Shown: positions 57,434 through 64,000 of the stretch, piece after piece | How positions within the stretch are numbered: the first letter of the stretch is position 1 | How the letters are laid out: each line of letters begins with the position of its first letter | From: Paractinoplanes lichenicola | Lineage (GTDB): Bacteria > Actinomycetota > Actinomycetes > Mycobacteriales > Micromonosporaceae | Length of the DNA stretch: 64,000 bases | Assembly: GCF_016785085.1 (NCBI RefSeq) | Contig: NZ_JAENHO010000006.1 | Location: forward strand, 1 to 64,000 | Direction of reading: 5' to 3' | Position numbers and translations under genes: made by a program | The notes under the pieces: generated by a model | What the model was told of the DNA's origin: nothing | Seen by the model: the letters and a program-made list of their open reading frames with translations, nothing else | Databases searched by the model: none

Positions 57434-58858
57434 CTAGTGTGGTCGCCACGCCTCCAGCAGTTCCGCGGGGCCGTAGGAAGCGTCGAGCCCCTGGGCGTCC
57501 ACGCCGCTGCGGCTGATCGCCAGCAGCGGAACCGGCTCGTCGGTCACGACCGCGCGGTGTCGTTGCAGGGCCAGAAGGTCATGATTGTCGAACGCCGAGC
57601 GCTCCAGCCACTTGATGGATCCGACGAAGAGCAGGCTCCGGGCCACCGGTGCGCGATCCGCCCCGACGACGTCGATCTCGACGCTGTTGGACCGGGTCCA
57701 GTAGGAACCGAGCACCGGGGCCGCGGGGAGGGAGTCGTCCGGCAACAGCCGGGCCAGCGACTCTCGGAGCAGGGGCTCGACGGCACGGCCGCGCCAACTC
57801 GTCCACCCGGCTTCGATGCGTCGCAGCGTGAGGTCACCGCGTAGACGCTCGATCTCGGCCAAGTGCGGCGCTACGAAGGTCAGCCAGAACCGCAGGTAGG
57901 GATCGGTTACGCGGTAGCGCCGCTCCTTCGACGGCCCCAGGGCGACGGGCAGCTCCGCGGCGACCATGCGCTTGCCGGTCAACACCTCGGTCGATCGCGT
58001 CAACGTGGTGTGAGAGATGCCGCCGGCGGCCCGGGCGATGTTGGTGAAGGTGCGCTCACCGCTGCCGATCGCCGACAGGACCGTGCGAGCCATCGCCGAT
58101 TCCGGAAACTCACCGGCCAGCGAGCGCTCGGCCGACACCAGCAAGGGCGAGACCGGATTGGCGAGCTCCGCGGAGAGGAACTGCCACAGGCCGGCGCCCG
58201 GCCGCCAATCGGCACAGATCAGTGGAAGGCCGCCGGTGACCAGGGCCGCGTCAAAAGCCTCAGCCGGCTCCAGCTGAAGCATGTCGCCGACCTCGGCCGG
58301 GTTCAGCGGCCCGAGGACCATCTCCTTGCCACGCTGGTGGAACGGCCGGCCGTAGGAACTCAGCGCCTCCATCATCGACAGATCCGAGCCGATCAGGATG
58401 AGCAGGACCGGCTTGCGGCTGAACTCGCGGTCCCAAGCTCGCTGGAGGATTCCCTCGAAGGCGTCCACCCGATCGACCAAGTAGGGAACCTCGTCGATGA
58501 CGACGACGCTGGGCCGGTCGTCAGGCAGAACGCCGGCGAGCTGCCGGAGCGCGGCACTCCAGTTTCCCGGGGTGGCGTCGTCGAACACCGCGCGGTCCGG
58601 CAGGTCCGAGGAGCTCACCGCCTCGATGAACGCCTCGAGTTCAATGTCGTCGGCGGCCCCGGCGGCGGTGAAGAACACTGCCGGGGCTCCCGAACGGTCG
58701 ACGAAGGCTTCGACGAGGCTGGACTTGCCGATCCGGCGGCGGCCCCTCATGAGCAGGCACTGGCCCGGACGCGGATCCGTTCGGGGTGCGTTCGCCACCT
58801 GCGCGAAAAGGGCGCCGAGCACGGCCAACTGGTGCTCTCGTCCTATGAACGCGACCAC
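57434..58858 (-). CDS. DUF234-type ATPase with C-terminal nuclease-like domain
   Basis: This is a 474-residue protein. The N-terminal ATPase of the archaeal type has Walker A GRRRIGKSSLVEAF (about residues 40-53) and Walker B VVVIDEVPYL. A winged-helix segment follows (about 255-320), and the C-terminal DUF234 region (about 370-470) has SVEIDVVGADR, a possible restriction-nuclease-like core (E-x-D...). Such proteins are often mobile or part of defence-like loci; function is unknown. Two tandem palindromes lie upstream of its start. Confidence 0.85.
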   Translation of the reverse strand: MVAFIGREHQLAVLGALFAQVANAPRTDPRPGQCLLMRGRRRIGKSSLVEAFVDRSGAPAVFFTAAGAADDIELEAFIEAVSSSDLPDRAVFDDATPGNWSAALRQLAGVLPDDRPSVVVIDEVPYLVDRVDAFEGILQRAWDREFSRKPVLLILIGSDLSMMEALSSYGRPFHQRGKEMVLGPLNPAEVGDMLQLEPAEAFDAALVTGGLPLICADWRPGAGLWQFLSAELANPVSPLLVSAERSLAGEFPESAMARTVLSAIGSGERTFTNIARAAGGISHTTLTRSTEVLTGKRMVAAELPVALGPSKERRYRVTDPYLRFWLTFVAPHLAEIERLRGDLTLRRIEAGWTSWRGRAVEPLLRESLARLLPDDSLPAAPVLGSYWTRSNSVEIDVVGADRAPVARSLLFVGSIKWLERSAFDNHDLLALQRHRAVVTDEPVPLLAISRSGVDAQGLDASYGPAELLEAWRPH

Positions 58859-58885
58859 GGGTCCTCCAGGCTCGCCACAAGTTAG

Positions 58886-58914
58886 TATCGTCAGAGATAC
58901 TATCGCAGGCGATA
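58886..58914. promoter_or_regulatory. tandem TATC-N6-GATA palindromes
   Basis: TATCGTCAGAGATA (58886-58899) and TATCGCAGGCGATA (58901-58914) are two adjacent 14-bp palindromes, with centres 15 bp apart and 28-56 bp upstream of the DUF234 gene. The second has perfect 6-bp arms. No repressor gene of an obvious type lies beside them. Confidence 0.6.
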
Positions 58915-58930
58915 CTGTTGGGCACGTTAC

Positions 58931-60649
58931 TCAGTGATCGCGTTGGCCGGACCACGCCTGCCAGAGCGTCGCGTACGGGCCGGGCTCGTCGATCAGCGCC
59001 GCATGTGGCCCGACCTGCACCACCCGTCCCTGTTCGAGCACCACCACACGATCCGCGGTCACGGCCTGGGTCAGCCGGTGCGCCACGATCACGGCAGTTC
59101 GCCCCTCGAGTGCCGCCGCGGCGACCCGTTCGAGCAGGCGGGCGCCCGCGCTGCCGGCCTCCGCGGTGGCCTCGTCGAGGATGGCCACCGGCGGGTCGGC
59201 CAGGATCAGCCGGGCGAACGCGATCTGCTGGGCCTGTGCCGCGGTCAGCCCGTGGCCGCCCGCGCCGACCTCCGTGTCGAGGCCGTCGGGCAGTTGGGCG
59301 ACCCAGCCCGCGGCGTCGACGGCGGCCAGCGCGGCGTGCACCTCGTCGTCGGTGGCGCCCGGGCGGGCCAGGCGCAGGTCGTCGATCAGCGGGCCGGCGA
59401 AGACGTGCACCTCCTGCGTGATCAGGGCGACCTCCCCGGCGGGCACCTCGACGGTGCCGGCGACGGGGTCGTGCACCCCGGCGATGACCTTGGCCAGGCT
59501 GGTCTTGCCGGCGCCGGTCGAGCCGACGACGGCGACCCGCTCGCCGCGCCGTACCACCAGGTCGACGTCGCGCAGCACGGGCCGGTCGGGGCGGTAGGCG
59601 AAGCTCAGCCCGCTGACCTCGATGGCCGACGGTGTCGACGAGGCCAGCGAAGGCGTGCGCGGCTCGCCGGCCAGGTCGGCCACCCCGATCAGGCGGTCGA
59701 GCCCGGAGGCGGCCGCCTGCGCGTCGTCGACCAGGGCCAGCGCGGTGTTGATGGGGTTGAACAGCCCGTGGAAGTACAGCGCGGCGGCGGTGGCCGTGCC
59801 GATGCTCACGGCGTCGTGGCGAACGAGGAAGAAGCCGGTCGCCAGCACGGCGGCCAGCCCGGCGAACTCGGCCACGTGCAGCCGAGCGTAGAACCGGGTC
59901 ATCAGCGCGATGCCCTGCAGCAGCAGGTCGACGGCCTGCTGGGAGCGGGCGGCGACGCGGCCGCTGTGCTCGCCGGCGATCCGGAACGTCCGGATGGTCG
60001 GCGCGCCGTCGATCGTGGCCAGCAGGTGATGCTGCTGGGCGGCCACGGCGACCCTTTGCCGGGCGTAGAGCGGGACGGCGCGGCGGGCGTACCAGCGCAC
60101 CGTGTACGCCTGCACGGGCACCGCCACCAGCGCGGCGAGCAGGAACCGCCAGTCGAGCACGGCCATGCCGCCGAGGGTCAGCACGATCGTCAGGATGGCC
60201 CGGGTGAACTCGGGCACCGCCGAGCGAGCGGCCTCGCCGACCACTGTCACGTCGTTGGTCACGCGTGAGGTCAGGTCGCCCGCGCCGGCCCGTTCGACCT
60301 GTTCGAGGGGCAGCCGCAGGGCCGACTCGACGAACCGTTCACGGATCCGGGCCAAAGTGGACTCGCCGGCCCGGGCCAGCATGGCGAACCCGAAACCGGC
60401 CAGCGCGGCGTCGACCAGGGCCACCGCCACCAGCGCGACCCCGGTCAGAACGAAATCGCCGGTCGCGCCGCCGGTGGTGGCCAGGTCGACGATGTGGCCG
60501 AGCAGCGGCGGCGCCAGCAGCCCGGCGATCGTGCCCGCGATCAGCAGCGCGATCGCCCCGGCCAGCCGCCCGCGTTCGGGTCGCAGAAACACCAGAAGAG
60601 CGGCCCGCGTACGCCGTCCGGCCGCGATCGGAAGCGGAGTGGTTGTCAT
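58931..60649 (-). CDS. exporter-type ABC half-transporter, consensus Walker subunit
   Basis: This is a 572-residue membrane-ATPase fusion with six hydrophobic segments (about residues 20-310) and a nucleotide domain (about 345-570). Walker A GSTGAGKTSLAKVIAG and Walker B VAILDEATAEAGS are normal, including the catalytic Glu. The signature LSGGQ is replaced by LTAAQ. It should supply the ATP-hydrolysing Walker motifs of a heterodimer with the overlapping upstream gene (ATGA junction). The genomic position suggests an IrtAB-like role in siderophore handling, which is inference. Confidence 0.9.
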   Translation of the reverse strand: MTTTPLPIAAGRRTRAALLVFLRPERGRLAGAIALLIAGTIAGLLAPPLLGHIVDLATTGGATGDFVLTGVALVAVALVDAALAGFGFAMLARAGESTLARIRERFVESALRLPLEQVERAGAGDLTSRVTNDVTVVGEAARSAVPEFTRAILTIVLTLGGMAVLDWRFLLAALVAVPVQAYTVRWYARRAVPLYARQRVAVAAQQHHLLATIDGAPTIRTFRIAGEHSGRVAARSQQAVDLLLQGIALMTRFYARLHVAEFAGLAAVLATGFFLVRHDAVSIGTATAAALYFHGLFNPINTALALVDDAQAAASGLDRLIGVADLAGEPRTPSLASSTPSAIEVSGLSFAYRPDRPVLRDVDLVVRRGERVAVVGSTGAGKTSLAKVIAGVHDPVAGTVEVPAGEVALITQEVHVFAGPLIDDLRLARPGATDDEVHAALAAVDAAGWVAQLPDGLDTEVGAGGHGLTAAQAQQIAFARLILADPPVAILDEATAEAGSAGARLLERVAAAALEGRTAVIVAHRLTQAVTADRVVVLEQGRVVQVGPHAALIDEPGPYATLWQAWSGQRDH

Positions 60650-62286
60650 GCCAGCACCGTCTCCCGGTAGGTCTCGTCGCCCGCGGCCAGCTCGCCGTGC
60701 GTCCCGTCGGCCCGCACCACGCCGCCGTGCAGGAACAGCACCCGGTCGGTGATCGCGAGCAGGGCCGGGCTGGTGGTGATGAGGATCGTCGTGCGCCCGG
60801 CCCGCACCTCACGCAGCCGCGCGGCGATCCGGGCCTCGGTCACGGCGTCGACCGCGGTGGTCGGGTCGTGCATCGCCAGGACCGGAGCGTCGGCGGCCAG
60901 CGCGCGGGCCAGCGCGATCCGTTGCCGCTGACCGCCGGAGAGCGTACGGGCGCCGTCGTCGAGCACCGCGTCGAGCCCGTCGGGCAGCGTGCGCGCGACC
61001 TCGTCGGCGTCGGCGGCGACCATCGCGGCGTCGACCGTGGCCGGTTCGGCGCGGTCGAGCGAGACGGCCGAGCGGATCGTGCCGTCGAACAGGTCGGTGT
61101 GGTGCTCGACGGCCAGCACGGCGGCCCGCAGCTCCTCGGGGTTCAGGGCGGACAGGGCGATCCCGTCGAGCGAGACGACGCCGTCGACCGGGTCGGCCGA
61201 CCGGTTCAGCAGCCGCACGAGCTCGGCGGCCTCGGCCGGGTCGGTGGCGACCACGCCGACGAGCTCACCGGGCGCGATTTTCACGGCCAGATCCCGTACG
61301 CGCAGGTCGACCGCACCCCGTACGGGCGTGACCGGCCGCTGATCGCCCCCGCTGACCGCCTCGGGCGCGGACAGCACCGCCTCGACCCGCTTGGCCGACG
61401 CGCGGCCCTGGGCCAGGTCGGCGCCGACCCAGCCGAACGTGGACAGCGGCCCGACCAGGAACTGGGCCAGGCCGATGGACGAGATGAGCTGGCCCACGGT
61501 GATGTCGCCGCGCACTGCGAGGATGCCGCCGGCCACCGCGATCACGGCCAGGAAGAGTCCGCTGATGGTCAGCACGAGGCCCTGGTACGCCGCCTGGGTG
61601 CGGGCCGCGCGCACGGTGGCGGTCAGCGCGACCCGGCTGCGCTGCCGGTAGCGCTCGACCGCTGCCTCCTCGGCGCGCAGGCCTTTGACCACGCGCAGCC
61701 CCGAGACCAGGTCGGCCGCGATGCCCGAGGCGTGCGCGCCGTGCTCCTGCTCGGTCTCGCTGCGCTCCTCCAGCGGCTTGCCGATCAGGCGGGTCAGCCA
61801 CATCAGCGGCGGCAGCCCGAGCAGCACCAGCAGGCCGAGCGGGATCGAGATGGACAGCAGCAGCACGGCCGAGAAGATCACGGCGATCACGGCGGCACTG
61901 CCGTACGTGATGGCGACCGCGATCCCGCCGACGCGCGCGGTGTCGCTGGTGGCGATCGACACCAGCGCGCCCGGCAGCCGGCCCGACTCGGCCCCACCCC
62001 GGTCGTGCAGCACCCGGCGGGTCACGCGCAGGCGCAGGTCGTGGGCGGCCTGCTCGGCGGCGCGCTCGGCGGCCCGGGCCCCGTACCGGAAGCTGTAGCT
62101 CAGTCCGATGTAGATCGCACCCAGCACACCCAGCCAGAGGAACAGGTCCCCGACGCCACCGTCGACGGCCCGGTCGATGATCACGCCGATCAGGAACGGG
62201 ACGGCCGCCTCGCCCGCCTGGTGACCGGTGGCCAGCAGCGAGCTGAGGACGATCAGGCGGCGCTGCTTACCGAGGGCCTCTTTCAC
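60646..62286 (-). CDS. exporter-type ABC half-transporter, Walker A lost
   Basis: This is a 546-residue membrane-ATPase fusion from the GTG at 62286, coupled to the FecE-type gene by a GTGA overlap. Six hydrophobic segments (about residues 10-290) precede the nucleotide domain. The Walker A position reads GVVATDPAEAAELVR, with no GKS/T. Walker B reads VLAMHDPTTAVDA, with Pro in place of the catalytic Glu. The signature LSGGQRQRIALARAL is intact. It can therefore complete only the partner's ATP site. Confidence 0.9.
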   Translation of the reverse strand: MKEALGKQRRLIVLSSLLATGHQAGEAAVPFLIGVIIDRAVDGGVGDLFLWLGVLGAIYIGLSYSFRYGARAAERAAEQAAHDLRLRVTRRVLHDRGGAESGRLPGALVSIATSDTARVGGIAVAITYGSAAVIAVIFSAVLLLSISIPLGLLVLLGLPPLMWLTRLIGKPLEERSETEQEHGAHASGIAADLVSGLRVVKGLRAEEAAVERYRQRSRVALTATVRAARTQAAYQGLVLTISGLFLAVIAVAGGILAVRGDITVGQLISSIGLAQFLVGPLSTFGWVGADLAQGRASAKRVEAVLSAPEAVSGGDQRPVTPVRGAVDLRVRDLAVKIAPGELVGVVATDPAEAAELVRLLNRSADPVDGVVSLDGIALSALNPEELRAAVLAVEHHTDLFDGTIRSAVSLDRAEPATVDAAMVAADADEVARTLPDGLDAVLDDGARTLSGGQRQRIALARALAADAPVLAMHDPTTAVDAVTEARIAARLREVRAGRTTILITTSPALLAITDRVLFLHGGVVRADGTHGELAAGDETYRETVLA

Positions 62287-63086
62287 TTCTTGATCGCACG
62301 GGTTCGGCGGTCGGCCGGAACCACCAGCGGGGTCCCCGTCTCGGGGTCGTCGATCACCCGGCACGGCATCGCGAACACCTCCTCGACGAGCTCGGCCGTC
62401 ATCACGTCGGCGGGCGCCCCCTGGTCGATCACCTGGCCACCTTTCATCACGATCAGCTCGGTCGCGTAACGGCACGCGTGGTTGAGGTCGTGCAGCACCG
62501 CGACGATCGTGCGGCCCTGCTCGTGCAGCTCGGCGCAGAGGTCGAGCACCTCGAACTGGTGGGACAGGTCGAGGAACGTGGTCGGCTCGTCGAGCAGCAG
62601 GATAGGCGTCTGCTGGGCCAGCGCCATGGCCAGCCAGACCCGCTGCCGCTGACCGCCGGAGAGCTCGTCGACGAAGCGGTCGGCCAGGTCGGCCACCTCG
62701 GTCAGGCGCATGGCCTCGGCGACCGCGGTCTCGTCCTCGGGCGACCATTGCTTGAGCAGTTTCTGATGGGCGAACCGGCCGCGCGCGACCAGCTCCTCGA
62801 CGACGATGCCGCCGGGCACGATCGGCGCCTGGGGCAGCATGCCGAGCTGCTTGGCGACCTGCTTCGACGGGTACGACGCGATGCTCTGCCCGTCCAGGTG
62901 GACCGCGCCGGCCTGCGGCTTGAGGACGCGGGCGAGCGACTTGAGCAGCGTCGACTTGCCGCACGCGTTAGGGCCGACGATGACCGTGAACGAGCCGTCG
63001 GTGATCCGCACGTCGAGGTGCTCGGCGACGACCCGTTTGTCGTACGCGAGCGTGACGTCCTGCGCCCGCAGCCGTGCCTCGGTCAT
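62283..63086 (-). CDS. iron-siderophore ABC importer ATPase (FecE/FepC type)
   Basis: This is a 267-residue ATPase: Walker A VGPNACGKSTLLKSL, signature ELSGGQRQRVWLAMAL, Walker B ILLLDEPTTFLDLSHQ and the switch His in VLHDLNHACRYA. All are typical of Fe3+-siderophore and B12 importers. It overlaps the FecCD permease gene (ATGA) upstream and the ABC half-transporter gene downstream. Confidence 0.95.
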   Translation of the reverse strand: MTEARLRAQDVTLAYDKRVVAEHLDVRITDGSFTVIVGPNACGKSTLLKSLARVLKPQAGAVHLDGQSIASYPSKQVAKQLGMLPQAPIVPGGIVVEELVARGRFAHQKLLKQWSPEDETAVAEAMRLTEVADLADRFVDELSGGQRQRVWLAMALAQQTPILLLDEPTTFLDLSHQFEVLDLCAELHEQGRTIVAVLHDLNHACRYATELIVMKGGQVIDQGAPADVMTAELVEEVFAMPCRVIDDPETGTPLVVPADRRTRAIKK

Positions 63087-64000
63087 GCTCGGGCTCCTCG
63101 CCTCTCGTGGAACAGCAGCCAGGTCAGGTAGATGCCGCCGAGCGCCGCCGTGACCACGCCGACCGGGATGTCGTTGCCGGGCAGCGCGTGCTGCGCGGCC
63201 CAGTCGCCCGCCGAGAGCAGCGCCGCGCCCATGGCCGCCGCGGGCAGGATGCCGGAGCTGGGCGAGCGGCTGAGCCGGGCCGCGAGCGGCGGGGCGGCCA
63301 GGGCCACGAAGGCGATCGGGCCGGCCGCCGCGGTCGCCCCGGCCGAGAGACCCACGGCGGCCAGCGCGAGGACGGCCCGGCTGCGCTCGACCGGCACGCC
63401 CTGCAGCACGGCCATCTCGTCGCCGAGGGCGAGCAGCTTGAGGTGACGTCCGAAGTAGACGACCATCGGCACCAGCACGGCCACCGTGACCGCGACGATG
63501 ACGACCTCGGTCCAGCCGCGGCCGTTGACGCTGCCGATCAGCCAGACCTGCGCGGCCACGGCCTCGTTGAGCCGGGCGCGATAGATCAGGTAGGAGTTGA
63601 GCGCCTCGAGCAGGGCCGAGACGCCGATGCCCATGAGCACGAGCCGGAACGGGTGCACGCCGCGGCGGAACGCGAGCAGGTAGACCACGACCGCGGTGAC
63701 GACGCAGCCGACGATCGCGCCCGCCCCGACCTGCACGCCGCCGCCCCCGACGATCAGCATCACGATCAGCGCCCCGGAGGCGGCGCCGGTGGTCAGGCCG
63801 ACGAAATCGGGGCTGCCGAGCGGGTTGCGGGTCAGGCTCTGGAAGACCGCGCCGCTCGCCCCCAGGGCCGCGCCGACCAGCAGCGTGACCAGCACCCGGG
63901 GCAGCCGCAGCTCGTACACGATGAAGTCGGTGCCGGCGTCACCTTCGCCGGCCAGGCTCTTGAGCACCTCGGCCACGGGCACCGGGAAGTCGCCGGTCGT
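63083..64000 (-). CDS. FecCD-type siderophore permease, partial
   Basis: The 3' part of a FecCD-family permease is present; the frame stays open to the window edge and a family-typical segment (TTGDFPVPVAEVL) continues upstream of the first in-window start codon, so the true start is outside. About eight hydrophobic segments are seen, with LPRVLVTLLVGAALGASGAV and GPIAFVALAAPPLAARL as the conserved family regions. It should transport an iron-siderophore with the ATPase encoded downstream. Confidence 0.93.
   Translation of the reverse strand, partial: TTGDFPVPVAEVLKSLAGEGDAGTDFIVYELRLPRVLVTLLVGAALGASGAVFQSLTRNPLGSPDFVGLTTGAASGALIVMLIVGGGGVQVGAGAIVGCVVTAVVVYLLAFRRGVHPFRLVLMGIGVSALLEALNSYLIYRARLNEAVAAQVWLIGSVNGRGWTEVVIVAVTVAVLVPMVVYFGRHLKLLALGDEMAVLQGVPVERSRAVLALAAVGLSAGATAAAGPIAFVALAAPPLAARLSRSPSSGILPAAAMGAALLSAGDWAAQHALPGNDIPVGVVTAALGGIYLTWLLFHERRGARA

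Noticed and set aside
60265-62469. Long plus-strand open frame opposite the ABC half-transporter genes
   Set aside because: It is a shadow frame; the minus-strand transporters have all expected motifs and coupled starts.

Overview
This window comes from a high-GC actinomycete chromosome. It has a mycolic-like gene order around mtrAB, whiB and fbi genes, frequent GTG/TTG starts, WhiB, XRE-DUF397 and DUF3499 genes, and a tmRNA tag of the mycobacterial type. Taken together this suggests the family Micromonosporaceae (Actinoplanes-like). That placement is inference, because no 16S rRNA gene is present.

Layout. 1-6.2 kb: a 64-bp tandem repeat, the tmRNA gene ssrA, a membrane-anchored CBM2-like protein, smpB, an M23 peptidase, ftsX, ftsE and prfB, all on the minus strand (trans-translation and division genes). 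6.2-11 kb: a PadR regulator, a polytopic membrane protein, a DUF6912 protein, a rhodanese/Lrp divergent pair, a small HTH protein and an Rv3235-like protein. 11-21.3 kb: secA, a double GNAT acetyltransferase, hpf, comF, lpqB, mtrB and mtrA. 21.4-23.7 kb: an XRE/DUF397 pair, then 1.1 kb of non-coding DNA with tandem repeats and three DnaA-box-like sites. 23.7-34.6 kb: manA, a CDF transporter, an SIS protein, a Trm112-like protein and a phosphomannomutase (sugar-nucleotide supply), then a GAF regulator/aldehyde dehydrogenase/DUF779 unit, a polysaccharide deacetylase, DUF3499, a zincin-like protein and whiB. 34.9-43.4 kb: fbiC, a Pro-rich membrane protein, fbiA, fbiB and a NUDIX gene (coenzyme F420), then manC and a GT4 glycosyltransferase. 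43.5-50.6 kb: a TIGR03089 protein, acetoacetyl-CoA synthetase, a thioesterase, a 1059-residue membrane protein with repeated Thr motifs, and lexA. 50.6-64 kb: accessory genes, namely a Gly/His-rich secreted protein, an arginase-like protein, a PadR-ABC operon, DUF4242 with a LAL regulator, a DUF234 ATPase, a heterodimeric exporter-type ABC pair, and a siderophore-type importer that runs off the window end.

How the genes fit together. SmpB and tmRNA act together in ribosome rescue. FtsEX and the adjacent M23 coiled-coil protein probably form one peptidoglycan-hydrolase activation unit. MtrAB-LpqB is the conserved envelope-stress/division signalling set. ManA, ManB and ManC make GDP-mannose. 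FbiC, FbiA and FbiB make F420, although the FbiB here lacks the usual nitroreductase domain. The final block looks like a siderophore import operon in which an IrtAB-like ABC pair overlaps FecCD/FecE-type genes.

The strongest candidates for undescribed biology are the 1059-residue membrane protein, whose repeated T-x-x-[I/L/V] motifs look like an FHA-binding scaffold; the ABC pair, in which one partner has lost its Walker A motif completely; paired palindromes in front of regulator genes; and clusters of DnaA boxes far from any visible origin genes.
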